NCBI GenBank assembly: GCA_002422125.1
Contig: DITF01000001.1
Location: 1 to 5,186 of the forward strand
Reading direction: 5' to 3'
DNA from: a bacterium UBP17_UBA6191
Lineage (GTDB): Bacteria; Muiribacteriota; UBA6191
DNA length: 5,186 nt
Position 1 is the first letter of the stretch, and each line of letters opens with the position of its first letter. The position numbers and the translations under genes were made by a program. Below the pieces are notes generated by a model, which searched no databases, was not told the DNA's origin, and worked only from the letters and a program-made list of their open reading frames with translations. This document shows positions 1 to 5,186 of the stretch, piece by piece.

Positions 1-1043
1 CACTTAGCATGGCCAAAGATATGTTAAGAGACTCCTTCCATGGAATTCAGTTTCTGGATTTATTTCTGAATAACCCCAACCGTCTGTTTCAGGCCAGTTC
101 CCTGCGTCTCTTTGAGTCCTCAAAGGATGTAAAGGCCTTTTGGACCTATATCGATCTTAAAGCGCATGGATTCTGGTTTATGATCGGGTTAATTACAGAA
201 GAGAGAACAGATGCTTCAATTCGCTCCCAACTGCTAGGGTTTTCTTCACGGCTTGCCAATCGGCACTATCGCTTGCCGGCTAAAACATTTTTTATCGACT
301 CCTCAGAACACAAAGATTTTTTTGCCAAAAAACTTCCCAATAAGTTTGTTTCCCTCTCCCTCAATGGGGTGAAAGTCTACGGCTTAAAACCAATTTTGGG
401 GCTTATCAATGATGATTATCTGTTGATTGAAATTGATGCAAATTCTCTGATACAAACTCAAAGAGAAATAGAAAACAACCTATTTCTATTCTGCCTTATC
501 CTTATTATTGTCCCCGTTCCCTTATCCCTCTTAATGGGATATGGTTTAGGCAAACCATTACGACAGATTCACCATGCCATTGAAGAGCTCATCAAGGAAA
601 AACAACCAAGACCTCTACAGCGAACAGGGCGGGACCAGCCCTCCGAATTAGCCCAGCTTTTTAATCAATTCTTAAAAGAACGCATTCATTCTTTGGCCAC
701 GGAACAGTTTTATTCCACTACCATGCAGGAAATTAATTCCTGGTGGACAAAACATCAAACACCCAAAAGTGAGGTTCTGAAAAACCTGCTAGCCAATCCC
801 TCTGCACCAGTTGAAGCCATAAAAATTGAGGGTGACATGCTGAAATATGCCTCAGAGCTTCTAAGCCAGCTTAGCCAAGCCACGATTCTGTATATTGACT
901 CCAACTCCCTGATTTATGCCAAATCTTCTGATATAACCGTAGAACTTAGTTTGCCATTAGACTGTAAAACCACAAAAATTATGGTTTGCATAACAACGCC
1001 TGTTAGCGGGTTTTCTTTGCACCTAATGGAGCAAAAGTCGTGA
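1..1043 (+). CDS. HAMP-domain membrane sensor protein, 5'-truncated, no recognisable output domain
   Basis: The frame is open to the left edge (codons CTT AGC precede the ATG at 9), so the gene probably starts upstream. The 8 bases before the ATG show no ribosome binding site. Numbering from that ATG, residues 1-156 look extracytoplasmic, about 157-179 form a hydrophobic helix (LFLFCLILIIVPVPLSLLMG), and 180-225 match a HAMP linker with the conserved proline (KPLRQIHHAIEEL) and the late DQPSELAQLFNQF segment. A sensor domain ahead of one helix implies a missing N-terminal membrane anchor, which supports truncation. The last ~119 residues should be cytoplasmic. They contain no H-box, N-box, GGDEF, cyclase or methyl-accepting hairpin signature that I can recognise. 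By family knowledge, HAMP domains relay signals from periplasmic sensors to cytoplasmic outputs. The specific ligand and output are unknown. It overlaps the next gene by 4 bp, indicating one operon and joint function. The HAMP call is fairly secure; the rest is hypothetical. Confidence 0.8.
   Translation, partial: LSMAKDMLRDSFHGIQFLDLFLNNPNRLFQASSLRLFESSKDVKAFWTYIDLKAHGFWFMIGLITEERTDASIRSQLLGFSSRLANRHYRLPAKTFFIDSSEHKDFFAKKLPNKFVSLSLNGVKVYGLKPILGLINDDYLLIEIDANSLIQTQREIENNLFLFCLILIIVPVPLSLLMGYGLGKPLRQIHHAIEELIKEKQPRPLQRTGRDQPSELAQLFNQFLKERIHSLATEQFYSTTMQEINSWWTKHQTPKSEVLKNLLANPSAPVEAIKIEGDMLKYASELLSQLSQATILYIDSNSLIYAKSSDITVELSLPLDCKTTKIMVCITTPVSGFSLHLMEQKS
1028..1042 (+). promoter_or_regulatory. 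Ribosome binding site and GTG start of the 830-residue membrane protein
   Basis: GGAG at 1028-1031 lies 8 bases before a GTG start at 1040-1042. The GTG shares bases with the TGA stop of the upstream gene (GTGA, stop at 1041-1043). The Shine-Dalgarno core sits inside the last codons of the upstream gene. This arrangement is typical of translational coupling and supports GTG as the true start: the protein then begins with a basic N-terminus followed directly by a membrane helix. Confidence 0.7.
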
Positions 1044-3532
1044 AATCCCTGCGTTTTTTCCAGAGCTATTACGGATTGCAACTCATTTTTGCCTTCAGTA
1101 TCCTAACTCTATGGTTAAGTTTGTGCCTGATGAGTTGGCTGACTTCTATTAAAAGGCATGAACAGTCGTCTATGGCTGAATTCGAACGAATTCTTAATCA
1201 TAAAATCAATTTTTTGGGAATCATCGGCGACAGGCAATCCACCTTTATTAATGACGAAAGAACCATTCGCCTTGCAGAGATCGTATCCTACCCATTTCTT
1301 TCAAAGATGCGATCCATCATTGCAACTTCCGAAAATGCAGGCTCTGTAGAATTTCCTGATATGCCCATGGCTGGAGCTACTGGACTGTTTGTTTCCAGAA
1401 AGGGCAGGCTAATCTATCAGGCTGGGCAGAATTTTGAAGACTATTTTGGCAAGGACTGGGCTCGTCTGTTGTTTTTAAGTATGCGATCCGGCGGTGATTT
1501 GTTTATTCAGAGGGCCAAGTCCCTGTATAGCTTTCCCATCAGCTACGAGGAGTTTTTAGCTACGGCCAATCGCTTCCAAATGATATTTCGTAAGGGAAAT
1601 TTCCTTCTGCGCTGGTATTTTTCCATAGGGGACTGGAATGTAATTTACATTATTCATCTTGACCCATTAAAACCGGAATCCCTAAAGCAGGAAGCCGTAA
1701 AAATGTTCTTGCAGGGATACAATCATCTAACTCTTGGCTTGGAAGATGCCTTTGTATTTGGAAGTACTAAAAAAAGTTATTCTAATACATCTCCTGGAAT
1801 TGTATGGACAGAACAACCCGAAACCTTTTTAGAGCATTTATTAAAAAGGCCAGTGTTTATTCTCTTTCTGCTCCTACCAGGTATCTGGCTTTATCGCAAA
1901 GGTGGATATCTGATTCTATCCACCCGCTTTGAATTCCGATATTTATTATATGCTGCTCTTCCCATAATAATCTCCATGGCCCTGATATGGGTTTGGCTGG
2001 AACCTCATCACTTGAATCACAAGGCCTTTCTTCGCTCTCAAAACATTTTGAAACTGGAGAATGTTTTAAATGAAAATATTCGGGCATACATTGAGCATCT
2101 GTCCAACCTTCCTTTAAACAACAACCACCCGGTTCTACCTGCCTACCGCTTAACCCTCCAAAACAATATGGCTACTTATGAAAATGTAACCGATCCTGTT
2201 CTCAAGGTGCTGCTTCTCTCCATACTAGGCTCAAATCGTTATGATAAAACCCCAATTGCGGGGACAGCCAGATCAATTGCCAGAAATCTCAGTCGCGGTA
2301 GTCATAATTACCGAAAAATGGTAGATCAAGCCCTGAATAACAAAATGAATCAAGAGGTCATTCACATCAAATGGCAGGAAGACATCTTGTTATGCAACTC
2401 AAAAATTCTTGGTCCTGGATTTGAAACTGCTGAGGCCTTCTGCTATTCCCAAAAGGAAATTGCAAACCATTGGTTTTTGTCACAGATGCCTTCCGTTCTG
2501 AAACAAATGCAAAATCTGCATCTGGATCCTAAAAGCCTGATTATGATTTTTAACTCCTTTGGTACTCCAATGCGTGAGTTTTCAGAAAATACAATTCCAG
2601 ACTATGACATAGAAAATCTGAGTCAACTGCATGAGGTTCGTGAATCCCTTTGGTTGGATTGGGATCATTATGGCAATTGGCTAAGCACTTATTGGAACTT
2701 CGAGTTTCCTTCGGACAGAAAATTTTTAATCCTCACTTCAGCCGAAAACATCACCAAACAGTACAACAAATACTTAAGACTACCTTTGTTTTTAATGTTT
2801 CTATCCCTCGCCTTAGTATTTTGGAACCTGTTGAATTTTAAGTCTAGGCTATTAATGGTACTTGGGGATCTCAAATCTATGGTTCTAAAGCTGCGCTTTG
2901 AGAACGCGGCGGAACATCAAACTGCAATAGGCCAAAAGAATCATCTGATAGAGAAACTATTGATTCTAAAAGAGAACATTCAACAAAAATTAAGGTCTCT
3001 TCCCTATCTTAGTCCAGGCTGGAAGTCCTATTTAAGCAATGAAGAACAGTGTCTAAAGCAAAAGGAGGAGAAATCCTGTTTTTTGCAATTGCAATTTAGC
3101 AGTGCCGATATAAATTTTGATCCAAGACCAATCATCAAAAAAATATGTGATCGCTATCCGCTTTTGTATTCTGAGGGAATCAGCCTGCGCTTTTGTTTGG
3201 CTATACCATATTCTTTAAGCATTAGAGCCCACGAAGATTGCCTGTTAGCTGCCTTGGATATAGCCCACCTTCTTCCACCACATACCAAGCTATTGGGCCA
3301 GATATCAAGCCAACAAATCACTTATGTCTGCCTAGGAAACGACACCTTTTGTGCTCCAGTACTTAAAGCCCAATCTCAGACCACACTTTCTTTGGTTGAA
3401 GACCTGAAAAATTATCAGCAGCCTGACTACCAGAAGTATCTGATTCTAATGGATTCCAAAACCCAATCTAAAGTGCAATACTTACATGCCATAACCAAAG
3501 TTTCCGAATCCCTATACACTGCCATTCAATAG
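1040..3532 (+). CDS. Four-helix membrane protein with two large periplasmic domains and a divergent cytoplasmic C-terminus; putative sensor
   Basis: I do not recognise a named family. Predicted topology by hydrophobicity and the positive-inside rule: helix 13-35 after a basic N-terminus (MKSLRFF); periplasmic 36-269; helix about 271-285; short basic cytoplasmic loop 286-299 (RKGG...TRFEFR); helix 300-320; periplasmic 321-580; helix 581-599; cytoplasmic 600-830, starting with KSR. The cytoplasmic part has a helical, coiled-coil-like segment (about 605-655) and a terminal globular segment (about 675-830). The stretch 691-745 (INFDPRPIIKKICDRYPLLY, then SEGISLRF, then RAHEDCLLAALDIA) has the spacing of the entry into a histidine-kinase ATPase domain. 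However, the expected NxxxNA N-box is replaced by ALDIAHLLPP, and no phosphoacceptor His motif (HExxTP) is visible. It may therefore be a degenerate kinase or an unrelated fold. The GTG start overlaps the upstream HAMP gene, so the two are probably co-expressed and may act together at the inner membrane. Coding extent is secure; function is not. Confidence 0.85.
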   Translation: MKSLRFFQSYYGLQLIFAFSILTLWLSLCLMSWLTSIKRHEQSSMAEFERILNHKINFLGIIGDRQSTFINDERTIRLAEIVSYPFLSKMRSIIATSENAGSVEFPDMPMAGATGLFVSRKGRLIYQAGQNFEDYFGKDWARLLFLSMRSGGDLFIQRAKSLYSFPISYEEFLATANRFQMIFRKGNFLLRWYFSIGDWNVIYIIHLDPLKPESLKQEAVKMFLQGYNHLTLGLEDAFVFGSTKKSYSNTSPGIVWTEQPETFLEHLLKRPVFILFLLLPGIWLYRKGGYLILSTRFEFRYLLYAALPIIISMALIWVWLEPHHLNHKAFLRSQNILKLENVLNENIRAYIEHLSNLPLNNNHPVLPAYRLTLQNNMATYENVTDPVLKVLLLSILGSNRYDKTPIAGTARSIARNLSRGSHNYRKMVDQALNNKMNQEVIHIKWQEDILLCNSKILGPGFETAEAFCYSQKEIANHWFLSQMPSVLKQMQNLHLDPKSLIMIFNSFGTPMREFSENTIPDYDIENLSQLHEVRESLWLDWDHYGNWLSTYWNFEFPSDRKFLILTSAENITKQYNKYLRLPLFLMFLSLALVFWNLLNFKSRLLMVLGDLKSMVLKLRFENAAEHQTAIGQKNHLIEKLLILKENIQQKLRSLPYLSPGWKSYLSNEEQCLKQKEEKSCFLQLQFSSADINFDPRPIIKKICDRYPLLYSEGISLRFCLAIPYSLSIRAHEDCLLAALDIAHLLPPHTKLLGQISSQQITYVCLGNDTFCAPVLKAQSQTTLSLVEDLKNYQQPDYQKYLILMDSKTQSKVQYLHAITKVSESLYTAIQ

Positions 3533-3548
3533 GCAAACCCAAAATGAT

Positions 3549-5186
3549 TTAGTCTAAAGTACGCAGCAGTCTGAAACCCAGGTTGTTTTGGCGGTTGTCC
3601 GTGCCACCGTTTCCAGGTTTGGCTGAGCGAGCATAGCCAATATCAAGAGAATTGGCCCCACCGCGATGCATAGGATTAGGGCCCACATATTGATCTGGTC
3701 CAGTGGGATCAGTCCTTGGGTTACTGGAATCCACGCCGGCCCTATCAAATACAAACTCGCCTACATTTCCATGGATGTCATAAAAATTCCATGGGTTTGG
3801 TAACTTCTGACCCACCTTTTTTATGGTAGAACTACTATTTCCTAAATGCCAAGCATAAGCATCCGCTTGAGCCGAGTCATTGCCAAAACTCCAAAGAGTG
3901 TTTGTACCTGCCTTAGCCGAATATTCCCACTCAGCCGCCGTTGGAAGTCTATAACAACCAGGGCCCACATTGGCCGGGTTATATCTTGTGACAATATCTG
4001 AAGGCAGTGAGGAAATGTCACAACCAACCATGGTATTTAACTGATCTAAAAATCCACCCACCTGATTGATATCAGTCCAGGAAACATTGACCGCCGGAAG
4101 CCAATCGCCCAACACACCAGGGGCATTACCAGGCCAAGAACCCATTACGGTAAGCCACTCTTTTTGGGTGACCTCGTATTTCCCAAGATAAAATCCCTGA
4201 GTCAAAGTCACCTGTCTTTCGACCTCATCCGAGTTTTGAAAAGCAGCGCCCGACGGAGCCCCCATAATAAATTGTCCCGGATTAACCCTGTTCATTTCCA
4301 TAACTAAAGGACTTGGCCTAATAAAATGAAGTACTACGGTTCGTTTGTTTGGATCCCCATCTATAAGAGTAATCGTACATGTACCCACAAAATTCGGACT
4401 TATCGTTAAGACTCTTCCCCCACTGACAATACCAATATGCGTGAAACTGCTATCTACAACACTATTGAGTACATCGGCACCGCAAGAATTATGCATGGAA
4501 CCAGAAAACTCAGAAAATCCCAGACTGATCAACGGAATTTTCACTTCAGTGGTCAATTCCGAGACAAAATAGCTGGCGCGGGACGCACCATAAATCTCCT
4601 TGGGAATTGAGACATTTGTGTAATAGGGGCTCACTAGCTCTAGAGCTACAGGTTCGGTACTCAGCATAGGGCTCTGGACCAAAGAGCCACTATCAATGGT
4701 CACAAGCCTAAGATACTGATTAGCCGTTGCCTGAAACTGAATCCCTATAGGCTCGCTCAAGTTAGATTGTCTATGAATCAGAAGGTTCCCTCCAGTAAGC
4801 CCATCTGGCCCCTGGTTTCTTAGAGTAACTGTTAATCCTGATGGATTGGGTTCAAATTCCTTCAAGACCCTATAGATGAGTGGATTTACAACAGGGCTAG
4901 AAGCAATCAGATTCTCAGAAAACACAATTTCAGTTGTTACCAAGGACTGATTCACACCATTAATGGTCAAAATCTGCAAATCCTGAACTGCTGCCTTCAT
5001 GTAAGATGCTTCTCGCGGCCCGACCTGAAACTCAGCAACATACTCCTGATTGGGTAAAGAAAAGAAATGCAGAGGATGATTGAACAAAGTTGCAACTGGC
5101 AGACACAGATTCTGACAATTTCCAATTTCAACCTCCACTGTGAATGTGTCTCCAGTTTGAACAACCGCTTGATTTCCGGATTTTTC
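3549..5186 (-). CDS. Secreted or surface Ig-like protein with C-terminal SUMF1/FGE-sulfatase domain, 5' end outside the window
   Basis: The frame is open to the right edge. The GTG at 5138-5136 is in frame but is preceded by 16 further open codons within the same beta-rich region, so it is very unlikely to be the start. Counting from the edge, residues 1-293 are beta-rich with repeated Thr/Ser/Val strands. About 210-290 look Ig-like, with Cys235 and Cys270 as a possible disulfide; Cys24/Cys28 form another close pair. Residues 294-545 form a SUMF1 domain: FIMGAPSG (306), YLGKYEVTQKEW (333), PAVNVSW (364), RLPTAAEWEYSAKAG (413), HGNVGEF (472), RGGANSLDIGYARSA (508), NNLGFRLL (534). In formylglycine-generating enzymes the RGG segment carries a C-x4-C pair; here those places are Leu514 and Ala519, so sulfatase-activating oxidase activity is not expected. 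The fold is also used for ligand or protein binding and in other enzymes. A signal peptide or lipobox would lie off-window. The cysteines and beta architecture suggest an extracytoplasmic location (inference). It converges on the sensor operon, 16 bp from its stop. Confidence 0.9.
   Translation of the reverse strand, partial: EKSGNQAVVQTGDTFTVEVEIGNCQNLCLPVATLFNHPLHFFSLPNQEYVAEFQVGPREASYMKAAVQDLQILTINGVNQSLVTTEIVFSENLIASSPVVNPLIYRVLKEFEPNPSGLTVTLRNQGPDGLTGGNLLIHRQSNLSEPIGIQFQATANQYLRLVTIDSGSLVQSPMLSTEPVALELVSPYYTNVSIPKEIYGASRASYFVSELTTEVKIPLISLGFSEFSGSMHNSCGADVLNSVVDSSFTHIGIVSGGRVLTISPNFVGTCTITLIDGDPNKRTVVLHFIRPSPLVMEMNRVNPGQFIMGAPSGAAFQNSDEVERQVTLTQGFYLGKYEVTQKEWLTVMGSWPGNAPGVLGDWLPAVNVSWTDINQVGGFLDQLNTMVGCDISSLPSDIVTRYNPANVGPGCYRLPTAAEWEYSAKAGTNTLWSFGNDSAQADAYAWHLGNSSSTIKKVGQKLPNPWNFYDIHGNVGEFVFDRAGVDSSNPRTDPTGPDQYVGPNPMHRGGANSLDIGYARSAKPGNGGTDNRQNNLGFRLLRTLD

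Noticed and set aside
9..11. ATG at 9 as the true start of the HAMP protein
   Set aside because: No Shine-Dalgarno precedes it, the frame is open to the edge, and the protein would lack the N-terminal helix or signal needed to place its sensor region outside the membrane. It cannot be fully excluded because only 8 upstream bases are visible.
861..874. Inverted repeat CTAAGC-CA-GCTTAG
   Set aside because: The 2-base loop is too short for a stable hairpin, no U tract follows, and it lies within the coding sequence of the HAMP protein.
546..1043. Classical histidine kinase output after the HAMP domain
   Set aside because: No HExxTP-type phosphoacceptor motif and no N, G1 or G2 boxes are visible in residues 180-344, and the remaining length (~119 residues) is too short for DHp plus ATPase domains.
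1857..2087. Small - strand open frame opposite the 830-residue gene
   Set aside because: It is low-complexity-free but lacks family resemblance and lies wholly within a well-supported coding gene; it is taken as a shadow. The same applies to the short frames at 1158-1349, 2650-2841, 2689-2874, 3554-3754, 3842-4027 and 4345-4572.
4636..4647. Perfect 12-bp palindrome AGCTCTAGAGCT
   Set aside because: It falls inside the SUMF1 gene and is explained by the codons for Ala-Leu-Glu-Leu; it has no loop, U tract or promoter context, so it is likely chance.
5136..5138. GTG as the start codon of the SUMF1 protein
   Set aside because: The reading frame stays open for 16 more codons to the window edge, within a continuing beta-rich sequence, and no ribosome binding site or signal peptide follows the GTG.

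Overview
This window holds three protein-coding genes and almost no non-coding DNA. Two are complete or nearly so on the + strand: a 5'-truncated single-pass HAMP-type sensor (1-1043) and a four-pass membrane protein of 830 residues (1040-3532). They overlap by 4 bp (GTGA) and are almost certainly co-transcribed. The third gene lies on the - strand (3549-5186) and converges on them with a 16-bp gap. It encodes the C-terminal 545 residues of an extracytoplasmic protein: beta-rich, Ig-like regions followed by a SUMF1/FGE-sulfatase domain. Its N-terminus is beyond the right edge.

The DNA is moderately AT-rich and densely packed, and the membrane proteins have large periplasmic domains and positive-inside topology. 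This suggests a Gram-negative bacterium. Large secreted Ig-like/SUMF1 proteins and divergent orphan sensors are common in Bdellovibrionota and in deltaproteobacteria-like lineages, but nothing in the window fixes the taxonomy, so this is a weak inference.

Layout: at 1-1043 an extracytoplasmic sensor region, one visible membrane helix, a HAMP domain and a short cytoplasmic tail. At 1040-3532 the order is helix, large periplasmic domain, hairpin of two helices, second large periplasmic domain, fourth helix, then a helical linker and a C-terminal cytoplasmic domain. At 5186-3549 (reverse) is the SUMF1 protein. No tRNA, rRNA, CRISPR array, insertion sequence or convincing terminator was found.

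The two + strand genes look like partners in a membrane signalling module. Neither has a recognisable output: no His-kinase H-box, no N-box or G-boxes, no GGDEF, EAL, cyclase or phosphatase motif. The C-terminus of the 830-residue protein faintly resembles the region leading into a histidine-kinase ATPase domain, as if degenerated. The SUMF1 protein lacks both cysteines of true formylglycine-generating enzymes and is probably a binding or structural version of the fold. A functional link between the convergent gene and the sensor pair is not shown by the sequence.
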